Of a stretch of DNA of 64,000 bases, positions 35,834 through 44,545 are shown in pieces. Where the stretch lies: positions 992,001 to 1,056,000 of the forward strand of contig NZ_WUMN01000001.1 of NCBI RefSeq assembly GCF_009826935.1, given 5' to 3'. This stretch comes from Flavobacterium sp. Sd200 (GTDB taxonomy: Bacteria > Bacteroidota > Bacteroidia > Flavobacteriales > Flavobacteriaceae). Within the stretch, counting starts at the first letter, position 1. The number at the start of each line of letters is the position of its first letter. Under the pieces are notes generated by a model. It was not told where the DNA came from. It was given only the letters and a program-made list of their open reading frames with translations, and ran no database searches. The position numbers were made by a program, and so were the translations under genes.

Positions 35834-37669
35834 CTATACCAATGCTGTTTCAGGAATAGTGGTATTTTCCAATATTTCTTTATACACTATAAGCTTCTCT
35901 AAAATATCTTTTTTACCTTTCTCAAAAAAGCCTTTTGTATCGAACAGGCTTTCATAATAAGTAATACCCTCCTGTAAGTTATTTTTAAAGGTGTTCCATT
36001 TTTTGGTTTGCGCTTTTGTAACTTCATTGGCTGTATTGCCTATATCTTTTATAAAATAGTCTACATATAATTGCAACTCTTTTATAAAAACATTAGGTCT
36101 GTAGCCCTGCGCAAGTACCGATGCGTAACCATAAATATGGCGTACCATATCTTTTAAAGAAACCTCTTTATCAAAATAGGCCATGTTAGGTCCGGGGCAA
36201 ATTACTACGCCCTGTGCCTCTCCTTTAATAGGTATGTGGTTTTCAAGATAGGCCGTGTTGGCAAGCCCCACACACAGACACGATTTTACTGTTATACAGT
36301 CTTGTTTTTCTTTATATGCCTGTGCTGTTAAAGTATCTTTAATAAGCTCCAGTTCTTCAAGTTTTATTTGCTGGTACTTGCGGGAGGCAGTACAAATACC
36401 CTGAGCATCATATTCACGGCTCAGAGCCAACAGCTTTTTGGGGCAAGAACTGCCTGCTTTGTGCTGGGCAATACGCATGGATTTAAAATGCTCGTTTGTG
36501 GTGCCCTCAACTGTATTGAAAGGAATGCCAAGAGGCGAAATATCGCTTCGGTAAAAATGGTCTTCTGTAGCATTTGCCAGAAGGCTGCGGGTGGCCGCAT
36601 CGGTAGCAGTAGCTTCGGGGACCAATAAGAATGGCGAACCCCAGCCTATGGCATCTGTGTTGTATTGTTGTAGTAAAAACTCGTGTTCCTGATCAGTGCC
36701 CACACCACCCTGAACCGTTATCTTTAATTCCATTTGTTCAGCAGGCACCGGCAATTCTCTCAGTAATAAAGCCTTCACCATAAGCTGGTGTGCAGCATCG
36801 GCAAGTTCCTGCCTGCGCTGTTTAAACTCTTCCATTATGGGTCCAAGCAACAATCCATCGGTAGCAAAGGCATGCCCGCCACAATTAAGCCCGGATTCTA
36901 TGCGGTATTCGCTAACCCAAATACCTTTTTTGGCAAGAAAACTGCCCTGTATCATAGCCGACCTGAAATCGCTTACTTTTAGTATTACTTTCTTTTTAAG
37001 CCTGCCATTGGCATCCGGCAAAAAATCGTTGAATTCTGCAATATAACTGTACAATGATGGGTTCATCCCGGCAGAAAGCACCAAAGACGAGCAAAGATTG
37101 CTGTTTGCAAAACCACGCAGGGCGGCATGGGCATCGTTAAACTCGGCAGGCAGAGCCTCTTTTTTAACAAAATTGGCTTTATCTACCTTGGTCATTATAT
37201 TAACATCTATAGCACCGGGTTTTAAGTGCTGTGCTACATAGCTACGAATTTCGTTAGTCTTATCGAAAGGGCTTGAGGCATAGAACTGTAATGCACGCTT
37301 TACGTCGCACATTTGTGGCAGCATTTGTATAAAATTGTTTAGTACTTCTTTACTGGTAGCCAGTTCGGCACAAAAAGCGGCATACTTTTTCTTTACGATA
37401 GCATCTACTGTATTCAGGTAAGACGTAATGCGTTCTGCCCTGTAATCATGTAGTTTTTGCGTAATTTCTTTATACGGTAGTTCAAACTTTTGGCTGTAAA
37501 ATGCATTCATTTTTTCCATTAGTTCATCGTCTACAATAGATACTACCGAGTCTATGCCATACTGGGCTACCCTTATAGGGGTGTCTATAGTATAGGCAAG
37601 ACCCATTACAGGTATGTGAAAGGTATGTAGTGGTTTAGGTAAGGCCATATATGCAAATTTATCGTGCAA
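35834..37669 (-). CDS. Uncharacterised conserved protein (604-611 residues) next to rtcB
   Basis: Family not recognised. A second start at 37648 (MALPKPLHTF) looks better, giving 604 residues. The beginning (FHIPVMGLAYTIDTPIRVAQYGIDSVVSIVDDEL) and GLNCGGHAFATDG with SDFRSAMIQGSFL in the middle recall TIM-barrel flavoproteins such as nitronate monooxygenase/IMPDH-like folds. ITVQGGVGTDQEHEFLL fits a further barrel strand. A Cys-rich stretch (DCITVKSCLCVGLAN) lies near residue 460. No signal peptide or membrane helix. It follows rtcB by 51 bp on the same strand and may be cotranscribed. Confidence 0.75.
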   Translation of the reverse strand: MHDKFAYMALPKPLHTFHIPVMGLAYTIDTPIRVAQYGIDSVVSIVDDELMEKMNAFYSQKFELPYKEITQKLHDYRAERITSYLNTVDAIVKKKYAAFCAELATSKEVLNNFIQMLPQMCDVKRALQFYASSPFDKTNEIRSYVAQHLKPGAIDVNIMTKVDKANFVKKEALPAEFNDAHAALRGFANSNLCSSLVLSAGMNPSLYSYIAEFNDFLPDANGRLKKKVILKVSDFRSAMIQGSFLAKKGIWVSEYRIESGLNCGGHAFATDGLLLGPIMEEFKQRRQELADAAHQLMVKALLLRELPVPAEQMELKITVQGGVGTDQEHEFLLQQYNTDAIGWGSPFLLVPEATATDAATRSLLANATEDHFYRSDISPLGIPFNTVEGTTNEHFKSMRIAQHKAGSSCPKKLLALSREYDAQGICTASRKYQQIKLEELELIKDTLTAQAYKEKQDCITVKSCLCVGLANTAYLENHIPIKGEAQGVVICPGPNMAYFDKEVSLKDMVRHIYGYASVLAQGYRPNVFIKELQLYVDYFIKDIGNTANEVTKAQTKKWNTFKNNLQEGITYYESLFDTKGFFEKGKKDILEKLIVYKEILENTTIPETALV

Positions 37670-37720
37670 ATATGCTCCTTACCTATCATTTAAAACCTGA
37701 TAAATATCATGTTCCTGTTT

Positions 37721-39142
37721 TTAATCTTCACGGCTGCCATCATCAGCCATTCGCACCATTTTAGGCGTAAACTTAGCTACCACATCTACAAGTTCCTGTT
37801 GCGCAGCCATTACCATGTTTATATCTTTATATGCCATAGGTGCCTCATCGAGCCCCGCACCTATTAGCGTAACACCATGATCTTTAAGCATGGCTTCCAT
37901 ATCATTTTTAGTAATACTGTTTATTGCTTTGGTACGGCTCATTTGACGGCCGGCCCCGTGCGATGCTGAATTTATAGCAGCCTCCTGCCCTTTACCCCTT
38001 ACTAAAAATCCGGGGGCGGTCATACTACCCGGAATGATACCCATAACACCTTTGCCCGCAGGGGTTGCTCCTTTTCTATGCACAATAACTTCTTCTCCGT
38101 TATAGTGTTCTTTCCATGCAAAATTGTGATGGTTTTCTACCGTTGCCAGTACTGTTGCTCCCAAAGATTTTTTCATTTTAGTATGTATAACCTCATGGCA
38201 GGCAGAGGCATAATCTCCGGCAAGGTTCATCGCTATCCAATATTCCTGTCCTTCGGCAGAGTTCATATCAAAATAAGCAAGGTTTTTAGCCGCATCAGGC
38301 AATTTGCAAACATTTTTAGCCAGTTTAGTATAATGATTGGCAACAATACCCCCTAGGCCACGGGAGCCGGAATGCGTAAGTAGGGCTACGTATCGTCCTT
38401 TAGGAATATTTAGGGCTGCATCATCTTTTTCAAATTCTAAAATGCCAAATTCAACAAAATGGTTACCTCCACCAGAGGATCCTAATTGAGACCACGCTTT
38501 ATCTTTAAGCTTTTGTAAAAAAGGGTTATCGTTAAATGCTGTGTTTTGCAGCACGGCATGGTCTGACTTGTATTGACCGTGAAAACCGTGGCCCGCACCA
38601 AACTTAGAGTTGGCAATAAGTTCGCTCTTAAATTTATGCTCGTTGGCATAATAATAGTCTTCTGTAATATCATATACAGACAATGCCATACGGCAACCGA
38701 TATCTACACCAACACCATAAGGAATAATGGCATTTTTAGCAGCCAGTACACCGCCTATAGGTAATCCGTAGCCCTGGTGCGCATCGGGCATAAGCGCACC
38801 AGCAACAGTTATTGGCAGTTTCATGGCAACATTCATTTGATCTATAGCTCCCTGTTCAATATTCTCTGCGCCAAATGTTGTAAACTCAGTTGGGTTAGGA
38901 TTAAGAGCAATAAAATCTTGCGGCTTTTCATAAGCCTCTTCTATCATTGCAAGGGCAAGTTTTTTAAAAACAGGATGTTCTGAATATTCTGCAGGGTTTG
39001 CAAGCACGGCTGCATAATAATCTATCATCTGCTGGCGGTTTAAACCATTTCTTCCACGGTTTATTTTTAATGCAATACCCAAAATTGTTCCTTCTGTATA
39101 GCCTAATGCAATAAGGTCGTTTCCATTAATTTGTGTGTTCAT
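37721..39142 (-). CDS. rtcB: RNA-splicing ligase RtcB
   Basis: 473 residues. The metal site is Asp147 and Cys150 (GVDIGCRM), His228 (GGGNHFVEFG) and His257 (THSGSRGLG). The GMP-accepting His395 lies in SASHGAGRQ, and HRKGATPAGKG carries further conserved residues. RtcB joins RNA ends with 2',3'-cyclic phosphate or 3'-phosphate to 5'-OH using GTP and Mn2+. It repairs tRNA or rRNA after cleavage by toxins or stress. In many bacteria it is controlled by RtcR; here a divergent WYL regulator takes that place. Confidence 0.96.
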   Translation of the reverse strand: MNTQINGNDLIALGYTEGTILGIALKINRGRNGLNRQQMIDYYAAVLANPAEYSEHPVFKKLALAMIEEAYEKPQDFIALNPNPTEFTTFGAENIEQGAIDQMNVAMKLPITVAGALMPDAHQGYGLPIGGVLAAKNAIIPYGVGVDIGCRMALSVYDITEDYYYANEHKFKSELIANSKFGAGHGFHGQYKSDHAVLQNTAFNDNPFLQKLKDKAWSQLGSSGGGNHFVEFGILEFEKDDAALNIPKGRYVALLTHSGSRGLGGIVANHYTKLAKNVCKLPDAAKNLAYFDMNSAEGQEYWIAMNLAGDYASACHEVIHTKMKKSLGATVLATVENHHNFAWKEHYNGEEVIVHRKGATPAGKGVMGIIPGSMTAPGFLVRGKGQEAAINSASHGAGRQMSRTKAINSITKNDMEAMLKDHGVTLIGAGLDEAPMAYKDINMVMAAQQELVDVVAKFTPKMVRMADDGSRED

Positions 39143-39181
39143 GACTCTTTGTGTTTTTATTGATGCAAAGATGCATGCCTA

Positions 39182-39204
39182 ACTACGCAATGTTTTTGCG
39201 CAGT
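39182..39204. promoter_or_regulatory. Dyad operator candidate between rtcB and the WYL regulator
   Basis: ACTACGCAA-TGTTT-TTGCGCAGT: 9-bp arms with one mismatch, centred about 50 bp from each start codon. It is well placed for control of both divergent genes. Confidence 0.6.
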
Positions 39205-39241
39205 AAAATTTAAACAGTATTTTTAGGCAAAAAAAAGCAAC

Positions 39242-40255
39242 ATGTCTCAAAATAAAAATGCTTTAATACGCTACAAAACTATAGATAAATGCCTTCAAAA
39301 CAAATACAGGCAATGGACGCTTGATGACCTGATAGAGGCCTGTAGCAATGCATTATATGAATATGAAGGAAAGCAAAACAATGTAAGCAGACGCACCATA
39401 CAAATGGACATACAGCTAATGCGAAGCGAAAAACTGGGATATAACGCGCCTATAGTGGTATATGACAAAAAGTTTTACAGGTATGAAGATGAAGAATATA
39501 CCATTACTAACATACCTATAACAGAAACAGATATTAATGTTCTGACAGAAACAGTATCGATGCTGAAGCAGTTTAAAGACTTTTCGCTTTTTAATGATGT
39601 GTCTGATATTCTTCAAAGGCTTGAAGATAAGATCTATGCCGAAAAAGAACATACCAACCCTGTTATTTACCTTGATAAGAATGAAAACCTGAAAGGGCTT
39701 CATTTTTTAGATACCCTCTATCAGGCAATTATAAAAAAAGTAGTCGTGGTTATTACATATCAATCCTTTAAATCATCTGTGCCAAACAAGTTTGAATTTT
39801 GTCCTTATATACTTAAAGAGTATAATAACCGATGGTTTTTGGTGGGCAAAAGAGGCAACAGCCGAACAGTTTCTAATCTTGCATTAGACAGGATAATTAA
39901 TGTTGATTTTGATTTCAATCTGCCTTATAACGATTTTGGTTTTGAGGCAGATGATTTTTATAAAGATGTTATTGGTGTTACGGTTAACGAGGGGCTGCGC
40001 ACTGAAACTGTGCAACTGTGGGTAGATGCAGCAAATGCTCCTTATGTTATTACTAAACCTTTTCACAGTTCACAACAAACGCAGCAGCAAAATGAAGATG
40101 GAAGTATTGTTGTCAGCCTAAAATTAAAACTTAACCAGGAGTTGGAAAGGATAATTCTTGGCTTTGGCGAGGGCATAAAAGTAGTTGCACCGCAAAAACT
40201 ACAAAACCGTATTAAATATAAACTTACTAAGGCTCTTAAAAATTACGACCTATAA
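39242..40255 (+). CDS. WYL-domain transcriptional regulator
   Basis: 337 residues. A winged-helix N-terminus (about 1-75: WTLDDLIEACSNALYEYEG, VSRRTIQMDIQLMRS) is followed by a central WYL domain (about 160-235: VVVITYQSFKSS, FCPYILKEYNNRWFLVGKRG, LALDRI). The C-terminal WCX extension ends ILGFGEGIKVVAPQKL. WYL domains sense nucleic acid or nucleotide ligands and regulate DNA-damage, defence and RNA-repair genes. Divergent from rtcB with a shared dyad, it is probably its regulator. Its 3' end overlaps the convergent GNAT gene by 6 bp. Confidence 0.9.
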   Translation: MSQNKNALIRYKTIDKCLQNKYRQWTLDDLIEACSNALYEYEGKQNNVSRRTIQMDIQLMRSEKLGYNAPIVVYDKKFYRYEDEEYTITNIPITETDINVLTETVSMLKQFKDFSLFNDVSDILQRLEDKIYAEKEHTNPVIYLDKNENLKGLHFLDTLYQAIIKKVVVVITYQSFKSSVPNKFEFCPYILKEYNNRWFLVGKRGNSRTVSNLALDRIINVDFDFNLPYNDFGFEADDFYKDVIGVTVNEGLRTETVQLWVDAANAPYVITKPFHSSQQTQQQNEDGSIVVSLKLKLNQELERIILGFGEGIKVVAPQKLQNRIKYKLTKALKNYDL

Positions 40256-40741
40256 CTCTTTCATCATCAAATAATCATCCATAATATAGCCATTACCAAT
40301 ATCTATAATATCTTCACCCTTATTGATAAAGCCGCTTTTAAGATAAAAATTTATTGCAGGATTATGTTTGTTTACGTTTAGTATAATTTTATTATTGTTA
40401 TTGCTCTTGGCAGCATTTTGAATAACGGTTACCAGTGCTTTGCCTACTCCTTTGCCATGTGCCTGTGGCAAAACATACAACTTGTGCAGCTTGGTGGTTT
40501 CGCTAAGACTGTTAAGCTCATAAGATGCAAACCCTAAATATTCGCCTTCCTCTTCTGCAAGCAAAAAATGGTGTCCTTTAATTGCTATTTGGTCTGCAAT
40601 AGCCTCATTACTATACATCATTTCAAGCATATATTCCATCTGATCCGGGCTAAGAATATCATTATAGGTAGCATGCCAGGTGGTAAGGGCAATTGCATGT
40701 ATTACATTATAATCTGAAAGAGAAGCTTTTATAATTTTCAT
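40250..40741 (-). CDS. GNAT family N-acetyltransferase
   Basis: 163 residues with the GNAT order: an N-terminal IIKASLSDYNVIHAIA strand-helix, a central LGFASYEL strand, the acetyl-CoA loop LYVLPQAHGKGVGKAL, and the final NKHNPAINFYLKSGF. Substrate unknown. It is convergent with and slightly overlapping the WYL regulator gene. Confidence 0.9.
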   Translation of the reverse strand: MKIIKASLSDYNVIHAIALTTWHATYNDILSPDQMEYMLEMMYSNEAIADQIAIKGHHFLLAEEEGEYLGFASYELNSLSETTKLHKLYVLPQAHGKGVGKALVTVIQNAAKSNNNNKIILNVNKHNPAINFYLKSGFINKGEDIIDIGNGYIMDDYLMMKEL

Positions 40742-40885
40742 TAAAAATATTTTTCGGGCAAACCTGTTGTTTTACAGGGCTTTTATAAAAGGCAAAAGTA
40801 CAAATTAATTATTGGCACAGTAATTGGATATTGAATAATACAAAACAACAAAAACGATATTTAGTGTATTTAACATTACTTAGCC

Positions 40886-42139
40886 ATGAAAACTAAATTA
40901 ATAAATACAGTTCTTTTTTCCTTTTTACTTGCAGGAGAAATTTTTGCTCAGGACGTAACAACCGTAAGGGCAAACAACAGCGATATTAGCGATAATCTTA
41001 ACCTGCAGGCAGTAGCCTCTATTTTTGGAGACTCGCGCGACCTTGAAGATTTTGAACGCAGGCTAAATGATCCTGATGCGCAAATTTCTAACCTTGACCT
41101 TAATGGTGACAATCGTGTAGACTATTTGAGGGTTATTGAGGTTACCGAAAATAACACACATGTAATTATACTTCAAAGCGTGCTTGGCGAAGATACTTTC
41201 CAGGACGTAGCCACTATTGAGGTTGAGCGCGATAACGATAATAACGTAACAGTACAGGTTGTTGGAGATACTTATATATATGGGTCTAACTATATTTATG
41301 AACCTGTATATGTAGTAAGGCCTCCGCTTTTTAATGTGTTTTGGGTAAGCAGCTACCGCCCGTATTATTCTCCTTGGTATTATGGTTACTACCCTACGTA
41401 TTACACCTACTGGGCACCATGTGCACCATACAGGTACAGAAATCACATACACACCCACATAAATGTTAGAAATACATACGTGTATGTAAACACAAGAAGA
41501 AGTAGCCGTGCTGTAGCGATTTACAACACCCGAAGGACAAATGCCTATGAAAGACAGCACCCTAACAATTCGTTTAGCAGCAGGAATAATAATGCTGTAA
41601 ACCGTTACCAATTAGAGCAAACAAGAGGCAACGCTGTTACAAACCGTGGCACGAGGTCTCTTAACAATGCAACACTGCACAGCAGTAAAAGCACAAACGG
41701 CTTTAGCAACAGCAGCAGATATAATGGCAACAATGTAAGGGTAAATAATACCTCTACTTCTGTAAGGAGCACGCCATCAACAGGAAATAGCGGAGTATCG
41801 AGGAATACGAAATTCAATGATAATTCCAGCACTGATGTAAGGAGCAATAACAGTAATACTGTTCGCAATTATAACAATAATAGTACAACAGTTAGGAGCA
41901 GTTCTCCTGCAAAAACATATAGCGCCCCTCAAAATAACAATAGTGTTCGAAGCAACCAACAATCAACAGTAAGGAGCTATACCCCGGCAAGTAACAACAA
42001 TTCTGTCAGGAGTAACCCTTCTTCTTCGGTTAGGTCTCAAAACACACCAACCGTAAGGAGTACTCCGGCTGCTGCACCTCAAAGACAGGCTTCGCCTTCA
42101 GCCCCAACCCAAAGAGGTGGTGGCAGGAGAGGCAATTAA
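40886..42139 (+). CDS. Secreted low-complexity protein with Asn/Ser/Arg-rich repeats
   Basis: 417 residues. A signal peptide ends at IFAQ. A first domain (about 25-140) contains LDLNGDNRVDYLRV, an EF-hand-like or dockerin-like acidic loop. Residues about 145-190 are Tyr/Pro/Trp-rich (YRPYYSPWYYGYYPTYY). The rest (about 200-417) is disordered, rich in Asn, Ser, Arg and Thr, with a loosely repeated VRS unit (SVRSTPS, DVRSNNS, TVRSSSP, SVRSNQQ, TVRSYTP and others). It looks like a surface or matrix protein, possibly calcium-binding; no function is known to me. A terminator follows. Confidence 0.82.
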   Translation: MKTKLINTVLFSFLLAGEIFAQDVTTVRANNSDISDNLNLQAVASIFGDSRDLEDFERRLNDPDAQISNLDLNGDNRVDYLRVIEVTENNTHVIILQSVLGEDTFQDVATIEVERDNDNNVTVQVVGDTYIYGSNYIYEPVYVVRPPLFNVFWVSSYRPYYSPWYYGYYPTYYTYWAPCAPYRYRNHIHTHINVRNTYVYVNTRRSSRAVAIYNTRRTNAYERQHPNNSFSSRNNNAVNRYQLEQTRGNAVTNRGTRSLNNATLHSSKSTNGFSNSSRYNGNNVRVNNTSTSVRSTPSTGNSGVSRNTKFNDNSSTDVRSNNSNTVRNYNNNSTTVRSSSPAKTYSAPQNNNSVRSNQQSTVRSYTPASNNNSVRSNPSSSVRSQNTPTVRSTPAAAPQRQASPSAPTQRGGGRRGN

Positions 42140-42182
42140 AACAGATAATATTTTTAGATTAGTTTACAGTTAGTTAGTTTAG

Positions 42183-42216
42183 CAAGGGCAGCAATTTAAA
42201 GCTGCCCTTGTTTTTT
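42183..42216 (+). terminator. Terminator of the low-complexity gene
   Basis: CAAGGGCAGC/GCTGCCCTTG stem with an 8-nt loop followed by TTTTTT; it touches the stop codon of the convergent DUF421 gene. Confidence 0.88.
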
Positions 42217-42907
42217 AAACTATACGCCGGGTATTTATGGCAAGCACCCATTCTTTTTTGCCGCACACTGTGCAGGTGCCTTCTGTAGGTTCAAGCTTTT
42301 GGGTATTGGCGCAAAAAGTACAGGCATAAATACCTGCCTTGGGTATTATACTGCTTTTTAATGCAAATAGCTGCGGACGTATAGGCAGGCCATATTTTAT
42401 ATCTTTATCTTCATAAAAATAGATACTTATAGTACCATTGGTTTCTATATAGGCATTGCGCACCTGTCCAAGATGTTCTATAGATTTTAAACGCATCTCG
42501 GCAAAAAACTCATCCTGGGCGAGGTCTTCACGCTCAAAACTGCTTATAGAAAACTGCCCGTCTTCTATAATGCACTGCACACTGCCTTCAATAAATTTTT
42601 CAAAGCGTTTGCTCTTACCCAAAAGCCAGGTTACTGTTCTGTACATTATGAGGATGATCAAAAAGACAGTAATTGCGGGAACGAGCCCAACGTCTTCATA
42701 AAACATAGGGTCTCCGGCAGCCGAACCTAACGATATGATGATTACCACCTCGAATACAGATAATTGCTTTACCCCTCTTTTGCCTGCAAACTTTAAAGTG
42801 AGTAGCACCACAATAAACATTATTACTGTACGAAAAATAACCTCTGCCAAAAACTTAATAGGGAGATCGTTAAAAAACAGGCGTTTCCATTCAAAAATAT
42901 CATTCAT
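42215..42907 (-). CDS. DUF421 (YetF-like) membrane protein with C-terminal zinc ribbon
   Basis: 230 residues. Three N-terminal membrane helices (about 20-40, 50-65, 72-92) with KFAGKRGVKQLSVFEVVIIISLGSA lead into the DUF421 cytoplasmic domain (FEKFIEGSVQCIIEDGQFS, QDEFFAEMRLKSI). The tail adds two CxxC pairs (ACTFC...CTVCGKKEW), a likely zinc ribbon not found in YetF/YcaP. The role of the family is unclear (envelope or spore-related in Bacillus). Single gene, convergent with its neighbour. Confidence 0.88.
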   Translation of the reverse strand: MNDIFEWKRLFFNDLPIKFLAEVIFRTVIMFIVVLLTLKFAGKRGVKQLSVFEVVIIISLGSAAGDPMFYEDVGLVPAITVFLIILIMYRTVTWLLGKSKRFEKFIEGSVQCIIEDGQFSISSFEREDLAQDEFFAEMRLKSIEHLGQVRNAYIETNGTISIYFYEDKDIKYGLPIRPQLFALKSSIIPKAGIYACTFCANTQKLEPTEGTCTVCGKKEWVLAINTRRIV

Positions 42908-43065
42908 TTTAGTAGATGTGTTTTAATCATAAAAATACTCCATTTTGCAATGTTAAATACTTAGTTAACAAACATTAGCACAACTTTAGTATGCCTTTAA
43001 AGCTATTACAGATGCGCTGTTGTAATTTTATATAAAGCTATTTTACTAACTAAAAAATTAAAGTT

Positions 43066-43614
43066 ATGAGCAAAAGGATAGCCATACTGGCAACCCACGG
43101 TTTTGAAGAAAGCGAACTAAAATCGCCAAAAGAATTTTTAGAACAACAGGGCTGGACAACCGAGATTATCAGCCCCGAAAGCGGCAGTATTAAAGCATGG
43201 GCAGATAAAGATTGGGGGAAAGAATATAAAGTTGATAAAACTCTTAGCCAGGCATCGGCAGCAGATTATAATGCACTTGTGCTGCCCGGTGGTGTAATAA
43301 ACCCCGATAAGCTAAGGCTAAGTGAAGATGCTGTTGCCTTTATAAAACAGTTTTTTGACCAAAAGAAACCTGTTGCCGCAATATGCCACGGGCCGCAAAC
43401 ACTAATTAATGCAAGGGTAGTAGATGGCAGGGAGCTTACCTCCTACCCATCTATCAAGCAGGATCTTATTAATGCCGGAGCAAATTGGATAGACAAAGAA
43501 GTTGTGGTAGACAACGGCCTTGTTACCAGCCGTACCCCTGATGACCTGCCTGCTTTTAATAAAAAACTGGTGGAAGAAATTAAAGAAGGTAAACACGAGC
43601 TGCAACACAGTTAA
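43066..43614 (+). CDS. DJ-1/PfpI family protein
   Basis: 182 residues. Glu15 (THGFEESEL), Cys107 in the nucleophile elbow AAICHGPQ and His108 are in place, as in PfpI/YhbO-type proteins. NALVLPGGVINPD and the C-terminal VTSRTPDDLPAFNKKL are family signatures. Members are described as glyoxalase/deglycase or stress proteins. Cytoplasmic; single gene followed by a secreted hydrolase gene. Confidence 0.92.
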   Translation: MSKRIAILATHGFEESELKSPKEFLEQQGWTTEIISPESGSIKAWADKDWGKEYKVDKTLSQASAADYNALVLPGGVINPDKLRLSEDAVAFIKQFFDQKKPVAAICHGPQTLINARVVDGRELTSYPSIKQDLINAGANWIDKEVVVDNGLVTSRTPDDLPAFNKKLVEEIKEGKHELQHS

Positions 43615-43714
43615 ATAAGTTATTGTAAAGGTTGATTTATTAATGCAGCAGAGAAGCTTTTATGCCATTGGCGTAAAAGCTTTCTTTTTTACCTTTACAT
43701 AAAACAAATACATA

Positions 43715-44485
43715 ATGAAAAAATTTATTGCAATTACACTTATGTTTACTGCATCACAGCTTAGTGCACAGCTAAAAGCAGTATCATATTCTGAAAACGG
43801 ACAAAAACTAAATGGCTTTGCTTCAGTGCCTGCCAAGTCATTAAAACAAAAGCCCGGGGTACTGATATTGCCTGCCTGGATGGGTATAAACAACCATTCT
43901 AAAGAGGTGGCACAAAAGCTATCGGCCATGGGCTACCATGCTTTTATTGCCGATATTTATGGCGAGGGCAAATATCCTGCAACAACTAAAGAAGCCGGGG
44001 AACAATCGGGCTACTACAAAAAAAATGCCGACAGGTATCAAAGCAGGATCTCTGCTGCATTAAAAGAACTTGTAAAAAGTGGTGCCGATGCTAATAATAT
44101 TGTGGTTATAGGCTATTGCTTTGGTGGTACGGGTGCTCTTGAAGCTGCCCGAGGCGGTCTTGATATAAAAGGTGTTGTAAGCTTTCATGGCGGTTTGGGT
44201 AAAGATGCTGCAAGGACAGGCAGTACTATTAAGCCTAAAGTATTAGTGCTTCATGGTGCTGATGACCCGTTTGTACCTCAAAAAGATATTGATGGTTTTA
44301 TTGCCGAAATGAAAGAAGCCAAAGCCGACTGGCAACTGGTATATTTACCCAATGCTGTACACGCCTTTACTGAGAAAGAAGCAGGCAACGACAACAGCAA
44401 AGGTGCGGCCTATAACGAAAAAGCAGACAAAAGATCCTGGGTCTATTTTACAGATTTTTTAAAGGAAATTTTTAACAGTAAGTAA
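43715..44485 (+). CDS. Secreted dienelactone hydrolase family protein
   Basis: 256 residues. A signal peptide ends at LSAQ. The nucleophile elbow is GYCFGGTG with Cys135, the acid is Asp184 (HGADDPFVP) and the base His216 (NAVHAFT). A Cys nucleophile is the mark of the dienelactone hydrolase branch. The exported location suggests action on an external ester or lactone. Single gene, plus strand. Confidence 0.9.
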   Translation: MKKFIAITLMFTASQLSAQLKAVSYSENGQKLNGFASVPAKSLKQKPGVLILPAWMGINNHSKEVAQKLSAMGYHAFIADIYGEGKYPATTKEAGEQSGYYKKNADRYQSRISAALKELVKSGADANNIVVIGYCFGGTGALEAARGGLDIKGVVSFHGGLGKDAARTGSTIKPKVLVLHGADDPFVPQKDIDGFIAEMKEAKADWQLVYLPNAVHAFTEKEAGNDNSKGAAYNEKADKRSWVYFTDFLKEIFNSK

Positions 44486-44545
44486 AATATTCGCATTTTT
44501 TTAATAGTTTTAGGCTCTTAACAGAGCCTTTACTTTTTTTACCTT

